Shown: positions 51,955 to 61,171 of the stretch, piece after piece
Position numbering within the stretch: position 1 is the stretch's first letter
Layout of the letters: the number at the start of each line of letters is the position of its first letter
Assembly (NCBI RefSeq): GCF_000226565.1
Contig: NC_016041.1
Span: 868,001-932,000, forward strand
Reading direction: 5' to 3'
Length of the DNA: 64,000 nucleotides
Origin: Glaciecola nitratireducens FR1064
GTDB lineage: Bacteria > Pseudomonadota > Gammaproteobacteria > Enterobacterales > Alteromonadaceae
The notes under the pieces: model-generated
Told to the model about the DNA's origin: nothing
The model's database searches: none
What the model saw: the letters and a program-made list of their open reading frames with translations, nothing else
Made by a program: the position numbers and the translations under genes

Positions 51955-54725
51955 TGGATAAGACATTCGACCCCCACAATATTGAGAAAGAGTGTTACGC
52001 AAAGTGGGAGCAACAAGGCTATTTCAAAGCATCTGGTGAAGGTGAACCTTACTGTATTTTGTTGCCACCGCCTAACGTGACGGGCAGCCTGCACATGGGG
52101 CACGCTTTCCAACATACCATCATGGATTCTTTGATCCGGTACAACCGCATGAAAGGCAAGAATACGCTTTGGCAATGTGGAACCGATCACGCCGGTATTG
52201 CTACGCAAATGGTGGTCGAACGCAAATTAAACGCCGAAGGCAAAACTCGTCACGATTTAGGTCGCGATGATTTCGTGAAAAAAATCTGGGAATGGAAAGA
52301 AGAGTCGGGCGGCACTATAACGCAACAAATGCGTCGTTTGGGCACATCACCAGATTGGGAACGCGAAGTGTTCACGATGGATGACAATTTGTCTGATGCA
52401 GTACAAGAAGTATTCATCAAACTACATGAAGAAGGGCTGATTTATCGGGGCAAGCGCCTAGTCAATTGGGATCCCGTATTATTAACTGCGGTATCTGATT
52501 TAGAAGTTGTCAGCGAAGAAGAAAACGGTCATATGTGGCACATGAAATATCCATTAACGGATGGCTCGGGTCACTTAGTTGTTGCAACAACGCGCCCTGA
52601 AACTATGTTAGGCGATACCGCAGTTGCGGTTCATCCTGACGATGCGCGTTATGCAAGCTTTATTGGTAAGACCATTACTTTGCCATTAACGGGAAGAGAA
52701 ATTCCGATTATTGCAGACGATTACGTTGATCAAGACTTCGGCACCGGCTGTGTGAAAATAACCCCGGGACATGACTTCAACGACTATGACATGGGTAAAC
52801 GTCATAATCTTGAAATTATTAATATATTAACCGACGAAGCCAAGATTAACGATGTTGCACCAGCTAAATATCAAGGCATGGATCGTTTCGATGCACGGGC
52901 AGCTATCGTTGCCGATTTACAAGAATCAGGCTTACTGATTAAAATTGATGAACACAAGCTCAAGGTTCCTAGAGGTGATAGAACGGGTGTTGTTATAGAA
53001 CCTTATCTAACGAACCAGTGGTACGTCGCTGTCGAGTCACTTGCAAAGCCTGCAATTGAGGCTGTGGAAAGTGGCGAAATTCGCTTTGTGCCTGAAAACT
53101 GGAACAAAACCTATTACCAGTGGATGAATAATATTCAAGATTGGTGCATTTCACGCCAACTTTGGTGGGGACATCGTATTCCTGCGTGGTTTGATGAAGA
53201 AGGAAATATTTTTGTCGGTCGCAACGAAGCGGAAATAAGAACAAAAAACAGTATTCCAGATTCTGTCAAATTGAGACAAGACGACGACGTGTTAGACACC
53301 TGGTTTTCATCTGCACTTTGGCCATTTGCTACCATGGGGTGGCCAAAAGAAACGCCTGAATTAGAAACCTTTGTGCCGAGCTCTGTGCTTGTTACCGGCT
53401 TTGATATCATCTTTTTCTGGGTTGCCAGAATGATTATGATGACGAAGAAGTTCACTGGGAAAGTCCCTTTTAAAGATATTTATATTACCGGCCTCATTCG
53501 TGATGAAAACGGCGATAAAATGTCGAAATCAAAAGGCAACGTGCTCGATCCCATCGATTTGATTGATGGCATTGATCTAGCGTCGCTAATGGACAAGCGC
53601 ACGTCGGGCATGATGCAGCCAAAAATGGCTGAAAAGATTGGCAAGGCGACGCAAAAGCAATTTCCTGACGGCATCAACGCCTTTGGTACCGATGCTTTGC
53701 GCTTTACCTTTGCAGCTATGGCGTCAACAAGCCGCGATATCAATTTCGATATGGGTCGTGTTGAAGGCTATCGTAATTTCTGTAATAAAATTTGGAATGC
53801 GACACGCTTTGTGTTGATGAATACGGAAGAATTCGATGCAGGTCGTGATGGCGGCGAAATGTCTCTTAGTGTTTTTGATCGTTGGATTTGGTCACAATTC
53901 CAAGAAACGTTAAAAGCTTATGAAACGGCAATTGAGCAGTACCGATTCGATATTGCAGCGCAACATTTGTATGAGTTTACTTGGAATCAATTCTGCGATT
54001 GGTATTTAGAATTGTCGAAGCCAGTATTGAATTCAGAGCAAAGCACTGAAGACGAAAAGCGAGGAACAAGACATACTTTAATCAATGTTCTTGAGCATAT
54101 GATGCGTCTACTGCATCCATTTATGCCTTACATCACAGAAGAAATTTGGCTGAAAATTCAGCCTCTCTCAAGCAATCGCACAACAGCAGAGAGCATCATG
54201 GTTGATGCGTTTCCGGTATTTGATGTAAACAAGCATGACCAAGCTGCAATTGATGATATTGAGTGGGTTAAGTTATTCATTGTTGGTATTCGCAATATTC
54301 GTGGCGAAATGGATATTCCGCCATCGAAGCCATTGCCCGTGTTGCTTAAGAACGTGAGCGCAAGCGATAAGGCAAGATTAGACAAAAGCGGAAGTTACTT
54401 GGAAAAGCTTGCTAAACTCGAGTCTGTCACTTATTTATCGGCAGGTGAAAAAGCGCCTGCGTCTGCAACAGCCTTAGTAGGTGAAATGGAAATTCTAATT
54501 CCGATGGCAGGCTTGATAGATAAAGAAGCAGAGCTTGCTAGATTAAACAAAGCGGCAGAGAAAATTGAGAAGGACGCCCAGCGTACAAAAGGCAAACTTA
54601 GCAATGAGAGCTTTGTGAGTAAAGCACCTGCTGCAGTTATTGATAAAGAGCGTGCGAAGCTTGCGGACATGGAGATGCAGTTGTCTAAAATACAAGCACA
54701 AAAAGCGGAAATCGAAGCTATTTAA
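51954..54725 (+). CDS. valS: Valyl-tRNA synthetase
   Basis: A 923-residue class Ia synthetase. [18 protein letters not shown] contains the HIGH-type motif (HMGH), [19 protein letters not shown] belongs to the CP1 editing domain, and [13 protein letters not shown] is the KMSKS loop. The C-terminal coiled coil (about residues 850-923, Lys/Glu/Ala-rich) is as in other ValRS. It loads tRNA-Val and hydrolyses mischarged Thr-tRNA. Last gene of pepA-holC-valS; a hairpin overlaps its stop. Confidence 0.97.
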   Translation: MDKTFDPHNIEKECYAKWEQQGYFKASGEGEPYCILLPPPNVTGSLHMGHAFQHTIMDSLIRYNRMKGKNTLWQCGTDHAGIATQMVVERKLNAEGKTRHDLGRDDFVKKIWEWKEESGGTITQQMRRLGTSPDWEREVFTMDDNLSDAVQEVFIKLHEEGLIYRGKRLVNWDPVLLTAVSDLEVVSEEENGHMWHMKYPLTDGSGHLVVATTRPETMLGDTAVAVHPDDARYASFIGKTITLPLTGREIPIIADDYVDQDFGTGCVKITPGHDFNDYDMGKRHNLEIINILTDEAKINDVAPAKYQGMDRFDARAAIVADLQESGLLIKIDEHKLKVPRGDRTGVVIEPYLTNQWYVAVESLAKPAIEAVESGEIRFVPENWNKTYYQWMNNIQDWCISRQLWWGHRIPAWFDEEGNIFVGRNEAEIRTKNSIPDSVKLRQDDDVLDTWFSSALWPFATMGWPKETPELETFVPSSVLVTGFDIIFFWVARMIMMTKKFTGKVPFKDIYITGLIRDENGDKMSKSKGNVLDPIDLIDGIDLASLMDKRTSGMMQPKMAEKIGKATQKQFPDGINAFGTDALRFTFAAMASTSRDINFDMGRVEGYRNFCNKIWNATRFVLMNTEEFDAGRDGGEMSLSVFDRWIWSQFQETLKAYETAIEQYRFDIAAQHLYEFTWNQFCDWYLELSKPVLNSEQSTEDEKRGTRHTLINVLEHMMRLLHPFMPYITEEIWLKIQPLSSNRTTAESIMVDAFPVFDVNKHDQAAIDDIEWVKLFIVGIRNIRGEMDIPPSKPLPVLLKNVSASDKARLDKSGSYLEKLAKLESVTYLSAGEKAPASATALVGEMEILIPMAGLIDKEAELARLNKAAEKIEKDAQRTKGKLSNESFVSKAPAAVIDKERAKLADMEMQLSKIQAQKAEIEAI

Positions 54726-54737
54726 GCTTCGATTTCC
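54707..54737 (+). terminator. Hairpin overlapping the valS stop
   Basis: GGAAATCGAAGCT / AGCTTCGATTTCC, a perfect 13-bp stem with a short loop. No T-run follows, so it could protect the transcript or act as a partial terminator rather than a full intrinsic one. Confidence 0.55.
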
Positions 54738-54770
54738 TCTAAACGGATTTAAAATTAAAAAGGAAAAATT

Positions 54771-56957
54771 ATGTTACGTCAGATATTTATACCTGCGGTA
54801 GCCTTATGCAGTATTGCTATTTTGGCTGGCTGTTCACCTTCACAAGAGTCCCAAATGCCTGAAAAGCCAACAACTGAAAAGCAACGATTACAACAGCTGA
54901 GTATTGCAGCACCGCAAGCAAATAAAATTCCGTTTAGCGCTGAGTATCACGGAAAAACGATTAACGATCATTTCAATTGGTTAAAAGACGCTGGTTATCC
55001 AGAGGTTGACGATCAAGCTATTATTGATTATTTGAACGAAGAAAACGCCTATTTCAATGCCTTTTTGACGCCTCAAAAAGCATTGGTAGACACCTTGTTT
55101 GAGGAGTTCAAAGGTCGCACAAACGACGTTGAGAGCTCAGTGCCTTGGATTGAAAATGACTATGAATACAAGTCCTTCTACAAGCCCGGCGAAGAGTACT
55201 TAACGTTTAGCCGTCGTAAATTGGATAGTGATGAAGAAGTTGTTTTCTTAAGCGTTACTGAATTAGCCAAGCCATTCGACTATTTCACGATGGACGATTG
55301 GGAAATTAGCCCGAATAATCAGCTAATTGCCTATTCATACAACACAAACGGTGACGAGCGCTATAGAATTGTAGTGAAAGATTTAACGACGGGGCAAATG
55401 CTGTCTGATGAGCTTACTGATACCAGTGGCGACATCGTGTTTAGCGCGGACAGTCAGTCTATTGTCTATGGTTCATTAGCCAGCGACCGTTGGTACACAG
55501 AAAGTGTAAAAGTACACACTTTAGGCAGCAAACAGGCAAGTGATAAAGCGATTTTTAGCGAAAGCGATGATGGCTTTTTTATTGGTTTTGGTCTGACAAG
55601 CAGTAATGAATATCTTGTTATTAGTACGGGGCAAAGTGAAACATCCGAAGTGTACGTTGTGCCTGCAACTGACTTTACCGCAGCGCCTGTTCAACTAGTA
55701 TCTCGAGAGCAACAGTTTCTAAGTAAAATTGATCATGCGAATGGTTATTTCTACATGCTTGCTAACGATACTCATACAAACTCAAGATTAGCAAAAGTAG
55801 CAGATGCAGAGCCAATTTATGCGAATTGGGAAACCGTTATTGCAGGTTCAAACGAACGTTATTTGATGGAGATGCAAACTTTCCAAAAATTCATAACTGT
55901 GGCATCAAGAGAAAACGGTATCGAGCGTTTTACGATTTATGACTATGCAGGTAAAGAGCAAGATGTTGAATTTCCTGAGTCAGTATTCTCAGTGTCGAAC
56001 GGCAATAATCGCGAGTTCAAGCAGGATTTTGTGCGTATCAACTATAATTCCATGATCACTCCAAGTACGGTGTTTGACTATAATGTAGTGAACAAAGACT
56101 TAGTGACGAAAAAAGTTCAAGAAATACCATCGGGCTACGACAAGTCGCAGTATGTCACCGAGCGTATTATGGCGCCGGCGCGCGATGGTGTCTTAGTGCC
56201 AGTGACCTTAGTTTATAAGAAAGGCTTTAAGAAAGATGCAAGCCAACCTATGCATTTGTATGGTTACGGTGCCTATGGAGCAACAATAAGTCCGCGTTTT
56301 TCTACGACACGCTTGAGTATTCTTGACCGAGGTTTCTCCTACGCAATTGCGCATGTTCGCGGCAGCGATATGTTAGGTCATCAGTGGTACTTGGACGGTA
56401 AATTAGATAAGCGAGTGAATACCTTCAACGATTTTGTTGATGTTGCCCGTCACTTAGTATCACAAAAGTATGTTGCCGAAGGTAATATCAGTGTTTCGGG
56501 CCGAAGTGCTGGTGGTGAGCTAATGGGAGCGGTAACTATTCAAGCGCCGGAACTCTGGAGTTCAGTGACCTTGGGTGTACCTTTCGTCGATGTGTTAAAC
56601 ACGATGCTTGACGCTACTTTACCGTTAACGCCGCCGGAGTGGAGTGAATGGGGCAACCCAATTGAGGACGCAGTCGCATTTGATTATATTCAAAGCTACT
56701 CACCTTACGATAATATTGTTGCACGGGAATACCCGCCAATGTTAGTTACGGGTGGGTTAAATGATCCTCGAGTAACTTACTGGGAACCAGCAAAATGGAC
56801 AGCTAAAATGCGCGAACTCAAAACTGACGATAATTTGTTAGTGATGCGGATTAATATGGGCGCCGGCCACTTTTCAAATAGCGGACGATATGGCCGTTTG
56901 CGTGATTATGCCGAGGAAACTGCATTTATGCTGGCTTCGCACGGAATAACAGAGTAA
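54771..56957 (+). CDS. S9-family prolyl oligopeptidase-like lipoprotein
   Basis: A 728-residue serine peptidase of the oligopeptidase B/prolyl oligopeptidase family with a lipoprotein signal (VALCSIAILAGC, lipobox LAGC). A beta-propeller N-domain (about 60-430) precedes the alpha/beta-hydrolase domain: GRSAGGELMG holds the nucleophile Ser, GGLNDPRV the Asp and NMGAGHFSNSG the His. YGAYGATISPRFSTTRLSIL is a family block. It should cleave peptides after basic residues or Pro in the periplasm; specificity is not readable. A lipid anchor is common in marine Alteromonadales copies. Followed by a terminator. Confidence 0.92.
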   Translation: MLRQIFIPAVALCSIAILAGCSPSQESQMPEKPTTEKQRLQQLSIAAPQANKIPFSAEYHGKTINDHFNWLKDAGYPEVDDQAIIDYLNEENAYFNAFLTPQKALVDTLFEEFKGRTNDVESSVPWIENDYEYKSFYKPGEEYLTFSRRKLDSDEEVVFLSVTELAKPFDYFTMDDWEISPNNQLIAYSYNTNGDERYRIVVKDLTTGQMLSDELTDTSGDIVFSADSQSIVYGSLASDRWYTESVKVHTLGSKQASDKAIFSESDDGFFIGFGLTSSNEYLVISTGQSETSEVYVVPATDFTAAPVQLVSREQQFLSKIDHANGYFYMLANDTHTNSRLAKVADAEPIYANWETVIAGSNERYLMEMQTFQKFITVASRENGIERFTIYDYAGKEQDVEFPESVFSVSNGNNREFKQDFVRINYNSMITPSTVFDYNVVNKDLVTKKVQEIPSGYDKSQYVTERIMAPARDGVLVPVTLVYKKGFKKDASQPMHLYGYGAYGATISPRFSTTRLSILDRGFSYAIAHVRGSDMLGHQWYLDGKLDKRVNTFNDFVDVARHLVSQKYVAEGNISVSGRSAGGELMGAVTIQAPELWSSVTLGVPFVDVLNTMLDATLPLTPPEWSEWGNPIEDAVAFDYIQSYSPYDNIVAREYPPMLVTGGLNDPRVTYWEPAKWTAKMRELKTDDNLLVMRINMGAGHFSNSGRYGRLRDYAEETAFMLASHGITE

Positions 56958-56994
56958 TTTGCAAAGAGTTACATAGTCCTTAAATGTGATATAC

Positions 56995-57029
56995 AAAAAC
57001 GCGCTACTGTAAAGTAAGCGCGTTTTTTT
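56995..57029 (+). terminator. Rho-independent terminator after the S9 peptidase
   Basis: AAAAACGCGCT / AGCGCGTTTTT stem with a short internal loop, followed by T. Confidence 0.85.
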
Positions 57030-57092
57030 ATTAGCTGAACGAAACGATTGATTGTAAATGAGTATTAATAGTTTAAAAAAGGAATTTAGATT

Positions 57093-57263
57093 ATGGGTGT
57101 TTCTCGGTTTCGCCTGCTGATATTCATTGTAAGTATTCTTTTGCTCTCTGCATGCATAACTTTACCAGGCCGCAGGCAAACGATAGACGAGATAGGCATA
57201 ATAAACAAATTATGGCTAACGCTTGAACAACGCTCGCCCCATATTCGAAGCTTTAGTCTTTAA
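57093..57263 (+). CDS. Small predicted lipoprotein, 56 residues, possibly truncated
   Basis: The ATG at 57093 has AAAGGAA upstream. The product opens with a lipoprotein signal (RFRLLIFIVSILLLSAC, lipobox LSAC at 18-21) and ends after 35 further residues at TAA 57261. I do not recognise the family. Length is short for an envelope lipoprotein, so a 3' truncation is possible; sequence downstream has many stops. It is the last intact bacterial gene before the low-gene region. Confidence 0.55.
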   Translation: MGVSRFRLLIFIVSILLLSACITLPGRRQTIDEIGIINKLWLTLEQRSPHIRSFSL

Positions 57264-58048
57264 CGGAATGAGTTGATGAAAGAAAAACTTTTTAAGTAAA
57301 CTACAATTGTCACTATCGTACCTAACTCATAAAACTAAATTTCAAAGATCGTTTTCTTCATACCAAGATTTTCAGAACTAACTCGGACGCCATCAATGTC
57401 GTGTCATGCGATACCAGGTTTTGGCGGACTTTACAGCATCATTTGGCTGCTCAAAACAAATACACACGTTAAGCAACAACATCAACAGAAGCATCAGTTT
57501 GCTCCATGTGCTCGCTTGGACAGGTTTATGGCAACAGCCGACATAAGGTTCTAGTCTAGAAAAGGCTTGAATCGACCAATTGAACTCACAACCTAAAGCT
57601 GACGTTAGAAAATTCGAACTATCAGACTATATTGAGCGAAGAATCATCATACGATTAATCAAACTTGGCCTCAGATAAGTCTGTTTAAATAAAAGTAATA
57701 TTCAAAACTGGTTTGCACAACTTTAGGAGCCGCTTGTCTTGAATTCTTAATTACGCGGAAACAGTTGATTAATAGACGAAAAATAGCCGACTTTCACTCC
57801 CTTAAGAATATAAAATAGAGGGGGTTGTGTCAGAGTTCAGTTTATAGCCCTTGAGTGGTTTCGTGTTTTGTCTAGATAACAAACACTTTACCATAATAAG
57901 GCTGTTTTTATTTATATTATTCAGTTAGTTATGCTGAATTTGGCGTTCAAGTTGAACTCCAAAACTTGAGTCTCTAATACAAATCCATTTGATACCCTTA
58001 CAGAAATCTAGTGTACAATACCATCATGTTGATAAACTCATCAGCTCC
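57264..58048. other. Intergenic stretch with no supported gene
   Basis: About 785 bases of AT-rich sequence with many stops in all frames; a 60-base sample at 57661 has 18 G+C. No tRNA, terminator or conserved coding was found. GTTCAAGTTGAAC near 57943-57955 is a short palindrome, and the upstream limit of the eukaryote-like gene probably lies between here and 58049. Confidence 0.6.
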
Positions 58049-59593
58049 ATGATGAAGACGATGAAGACGATGATGATGAAGACGATGATAGCACAACATC
58101 GCGTCGCTCGGCGGTGCTTCTCGACAGGCCCCGTGACAGCGGCTTATGAACTCAAGGTGGACGCGGGGGAGGTGCGACGAGATGACGCGCAAGTCGCTCT
58201 GGCGGCAAAGTTCGATGCCCTGCACGAGTCTCTTGCCTCGCTCCCACCAGTACCCGTACGCACCGACGATCCGACAGAGAGCAGCTGTACAAGCAGCAGT
58301 CCACTGTTACCGTTACTGGCGCGATCCCTGGCATCCGCACATTCCTTTCTTCGAAAGAAGTTCCATTTGTGGTCTTTTGGTCCACCACCGCGAGGCATGT
58401 ACATTCATGGACCGGTCGGGGTCGGCAAGAGCTTTCTAATGGATCTCTTTTACGCGTCGGTCACTGTTCCTGATGATGATTCTTGTTGTAATAATGACAG
58501 CCACAACCACAACCACAAACACAAACACAAACACAAACACAAACACAAACACAAACACGCAAAGATTACCAAACGCCGCGTCCACTTTCATGAATTCATG
58601 CTAGACGTCCATCATCGAATCTTTGTCTACAAACAGAAGCACCCACGAGGTGATGCGATTCCCATCATTGCGCAACAATTGGCACAAGAAGCCCAACTCC
58701 TCTGTTTCGATGAATTTCAAGTGACAGACATTGCCGATGCCATGATTTTGAAGCGACTGTTTTTACTATTATTGGATTGGAATGTCGTGGTGGTGGCCAC
58801 CTCGAATCGCGCCCCCGATGCCTTGTATGAGGGAGGCATTAACCGATCCCTCTTTTTGCCATTCATCGACATGTTGAAACACACGTCCGACATTATTTCC
58901 ATGGAGGATTCCCGCAAGGATTATCGACTCGAAACTCGAGCGGCTGGGCAATCCTATTTTTGGTCAAACAAGGATGTTCATGGCGATAATAATATTAATA
59001 ACAACATGCAGGCGCAGTTGGAAGAAATATTTGGTGGCACTGCATCCGGAACTGAGGCCGAGATCATTCCCGTCCTTTTTGGTCGCACCGTCCAGGTCGC
59101 CCGATTGAATGACCGGTGCGCCTGGTTTGACTTTTCCGAGTTGTGCTACCAACCGCTCGGGGCGGCCGATTATATTTCCCTCTGCTGCCGATTTCCGGTC
59201 CTCATCATGGACCGCGTCCCCCAACTGGACGCCAAACACCTCAACGAAGCGCGACGATTCGTGACCCTCATTGACGCGTGTTATGAATCTCGCACCCGCT
59301 TGGTGCTGGCGGCACAAGTCCCGCTCGACGAATTGTTTGTCGATTTTGAAGCGCAAGTGCAAAGCAGTGATGGAGATGAAGAATTGTTTGTCAGTGAGAA
59401 GGGGGGAAACTCGAGTTCCTTTGCGACGACCATGATTCGTACCAAAGAGGGGGAATATTTCGAGTGGTCGGCAACGGGTCTAATTGGCGTGTCACTGGCA
59501 CAATTATCGTCCGCCAATGATCTTGCCTTTTCCTTTCGACGAGCCGCGTCTCGATTGGCAGAAATGGGTGGAAAGGAATGGGGACGGCAATGA
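58049..59593 (+). CDS. Eukaryote-like mitochondrial AFG1/LACE1 (ZapE-family) ATPase
   Basis: A 514-codon ORF matching the AFG1/ZapE P-loop ATPases. GPVGVGKSFLMDLFY (Walker A near 121-128), RRVHFHEFMLDVHHRI, LLCFDEFQVTDIADAMIL (Walker B near 217), VVVVATSNRAPDALYEGG, RSLFLPFIDMLK, LCYQPLGAADYI, RRFVTLIDACYE and a closing SFRRAASRLAEM are in family order. Eukaryotic traits are IAQHRVARRCFSTG, a presequence with an R-x-F-S cleavage-type site (residues about 14-27), a His-Lys tract (about 152-170) coded by CACAAA repeats, lack of a ribosome site, several ATGs in a row and higher G+C. In eukaryotes the protein acts in mitochondrial quality control. Most likely diatom/stramenopile-like, but the donor is not decided. 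Its end lies within a few bases of an IS91 fragment. Confidence 0.8.
   Translation: MMKTMKTMMMKTMIAQHRVARRCFSTGPVTAAYELKVDAGEVRRDDAQVALAAKFDALHESLASLPPVPVRTDDPTESSCTSSSPLLPLLARSLASAHSFLRKKFHLWSFGPPPRGMYIHGPVGVGKSFLMDLFYASVTVPDDDSCCNNDSHNHNHKHKHKHKHKHKHKHAKITKRRVHFHEFMLDVHHRIFVYKQKHPRGDAIPIIAQQLAQEAQLLCFDEFQVTDIADAMILKRLFLLLLDWNVVVVATSNRAPDALYEGGINRSLFLPFIDMLKHTSDIISMEDSRKDYRLETRAAGQSYFWSNKDVHGDNNINNNMQAQLEEIFGGTASGTEAEIIPVLFGRTVQVARLNDRCAWFDFSELCYQPLGAADYISLCCRFPVLIMDRVPQLDAKHLNEARRFVTLIDACYESRTRLVLAAQVPLDELFVDFEAQVQSSDGDEELFVSEKGGNSSSFATTMIRTKEGEYFEWSATGLIGVSLAQLSSANDLAFSFRRAASRLAEMGGKEWGRQ
58502..58558 (+). repeat. CACAAA/CACAAC hexanucleotide repeat inside the AFG1-like gene
   Basis: About nine units of six bases coding alternating His and Lys/Asn. 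Bacterial genes around it have no such low-complexity insert. Confidence 0.9.
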
Positions 59594-59594
59594 C

Positions 59595-59825
59595 GAAACG
59601 TCTTTACCTTGCAAACCATTGCACCTATGGCAGAGCAAGGGGTTGCGTCAGGCTGTGCCGCAAAGTGGCAGGCTTCAGTCTCCATGCAGGTGTCATGATG
59701 AGCAACGCACAGGATAGAAGTAAACTCGAAAGGCTGTGCCGTTATATTACCCGCTCTGGGGTATCGGAAAAAGGTTGGCAATAACGACTTACGGTTAAGG
59801 TGCCCTACCAACTAAAAAGTGCCTT
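59595..59825 (+). pseudogene. Decayed IS91-family transposase fragment
   Basis: Three frames hold pieces of the transposase also present at 62676-63197. VFTLQTIAPMAEQG (from 59600) matches KVFTLQTLPASNEG; a frame change leads into FSLHAGVMMSNAQDRSKLERLCRYITRSGVSEKGWQ, equal to FSLHAGVFANAAEPEKLERLCRYLSRPAISEQR in the other copy; after a TAA, RLTVKVPYQLKSA matches the following block. So it is a roughly 75-codon internal piece with a frameshift and a stop. It begins within a few bases of the AFG1-like stop (59593). IS91 elements move by rolling-circle replication. Confidence 0.85.
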
Positions 59826-59911
59826 AAATCAGTTGCTGAGACATCATCCTAATTTGCTAAAACTTAGGCTTCTTGCTCCTGAATCGCTATGACCACGAAC
59901 GTCTGCAATTG

Positions 59912-60076
59912 GCTCAGGTTGTGTAAAAACTTCAACAACCCAATTAATTACGCAATACTACGTAAAATGTAAGTTTCCTTAGTTATGAAACTTGGTCAGA
60001 TTTTAATGTAAGACACATATTTACATCTATTTTTGTTCAAATAATGGGCTGAAAATAGTTTTTACACAGCCTGCGC
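59912..60076. mobile_element. MITE-like element with 20-base terminal inverted repeats
   Basis: GCTCAGGTTGTGTAAAAACT (59912-59931) and AGTTTTTACACAGCCTGCGC (60057-60076) are inverted repeats with 18 of 20 bases paired. The 125 bases between have no ORF. No target duplication is clear. It resembles a non-autonomous remnant of an IS whose ends read GGCTGTGTAAAAACT. Confidence 0.6.
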
Positions 60077-60197
60077 GCGTGGCCGACGGATAGAGGAAGT
60101 TGATGTTGAAGGGTTTTAGCAGCAAAATACAGTAATATAATTCTTCGTTTGTATGTCTGCTTTGTCGGAAAAACCGCCATACGCTAAGACATCCTGC

Positions 60198-60330
60198 GTC
60201 ATCCTCGCGGATGCGGGGACCTCCCACCGCACGAGAAATTTCGAAACTACAACATCACTAAATTATTGAAAAAAAGTCATTTTTGAATTTTCTATGCTGT
60301 TGGGGAGGTTACCGCCTTCGCGGCAATGAC
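60198..60330. repeat. REPIN-like inverted pair of palindromic repeat units
   Basis: GTCATCCTCGCGGATGCGGGG-ACCTCCC (60198-60225) and an inverted partner (60303-60330, reading GTCATTGCCGCGAAGGCGG-TAACCTCCC on the minus strand) enclose about 77 bases without genes. Paired inverted REP-type units are dispersed in many gammaproteobacteria. Confidence 0.6.
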
Positions 60331-60665
60331 CTAGGGTGTTTTTACAACGGAGGTCAAATCAACGTCGGCAAACTGCCCAAAACGGCCTGTCAATTGCCAA
60401 AGAGTGTGATACTTTATTGCCGGTCTACAATGAGAAGACGACTCAAATAGAATGACTTTTTTGTCGATCATTTATTATTTTTCAATAACCTAGAAATAAC
60501 TGAGTAGCTAATAGTAGTTAATCGAGATAACATTTGGAAGATTCGAGTGACACTGACCAGACAGCAATCAGAAATGTCAGCATTATAGTTTTTAGATAAG
60601 TACTGGATCATTTTTTCGGTGCCCGTGCGTGCTATTCCCTCCAAACAGAATGTTTTTCACCTCTT
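60331..60665. other. Intergenic stretch with no supported gene
   Basis: About 335 AT-rich bases with stops in all frames. I see no conserved coding, RNA or repeat here. Confidence 0.6.
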
Positions 60666-61058
60666 CTAGACGTTTACGTAGTGTGATAGTTTTTCTGTTG
60701 TTTGTATTAACAGCTCAATGGCATAACGCGCTAATTCGGGCTGTAAAGCCATGATGGCATTACGCAGTTGGGTTAACTCTTGATGTTCCCAGTCACGAAT
60801 ATTAGCAGTATCAAAAACCTTAATGGCATCATCACTGACCTTCTTGGCATACACAATCGCATCTAAATGTGACTTAGGGTCAACCATGACTTTTGCGTTT
60901 AATAGGGCATTGGCTTTATCCACTAGCTGTTGGCTTTGATGATGCGCGGCGTCTAATTTGAGCATTGACTGAGTTTTATGTGGCGCCTGATCACAAGATA
61001 AAAGCAATAGTAGCAATGCGCTACAGCACAATGTTTTAAGCAAGTTTATGGTAAACAA
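60666..61058 (-). CDS. Predicted lipoprotein, 130 residues, unknown
   Basis: A lipoprotein signal FTINLLKTLCCSALLLLLLSC ends in a Cys at residue 22 (LLSC lipobox), followed by DQAPHKTQSM and a mature part of about 105 helical residues (LDAAHHQSQQLVDKANALLN, ELTQLRNAIMALQPELARYAIELL). Domain family not recognised. The +2 Asp after the Cys may favour inner-membrane retention. It lies 113 bases downstream of the DUF418 gene and in the same direction, perhaps in one transcript. Confidence 0.65.
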   Translation of the reverse strand: MFTINLLKTLCCSALLLLLLSCDQAPHKTQSMLKLDAAHHQSQQLVDKANALLNAKVMVDPKSHLDAIVYAKKVSDDAIKVFDTANIRDWEHQELTQLRNAIMALQPELARYAIELLIQTTEKLSHYVNV

Positions 61059-61171
61059 TTAAATTCCTAACTAATTAAAAATAATAAAGAAAATAAAAGG
61101 GGGCAGCTCCAAATTAAACACGCTAATGACTAAAAAAAGCCATTTCAATTAAGGTCACTAAGCTGATGTAT

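Noticed and set aside
58502-58558. Possible CRISPR array
   Set aside because: Units are only six bases without spacers, and they sit in a coding frame. No CRISPR arrays were seen anywhere in the window.
58144-59362. Minus-strand and frame-shifted ORFs in the AFG1-like gene (up to 132 codons)
   Set aside because: They arise from the higher G+C of the coding strand; no conserved motifs, while the plus frame carries the whole ATPase domain.
59484-59717. 77-codon ORF running from the AFG1-like gene into the transposase fragment
   Set aside because: It crosses the junction between two unrelated pieces in a frame that matches neither.
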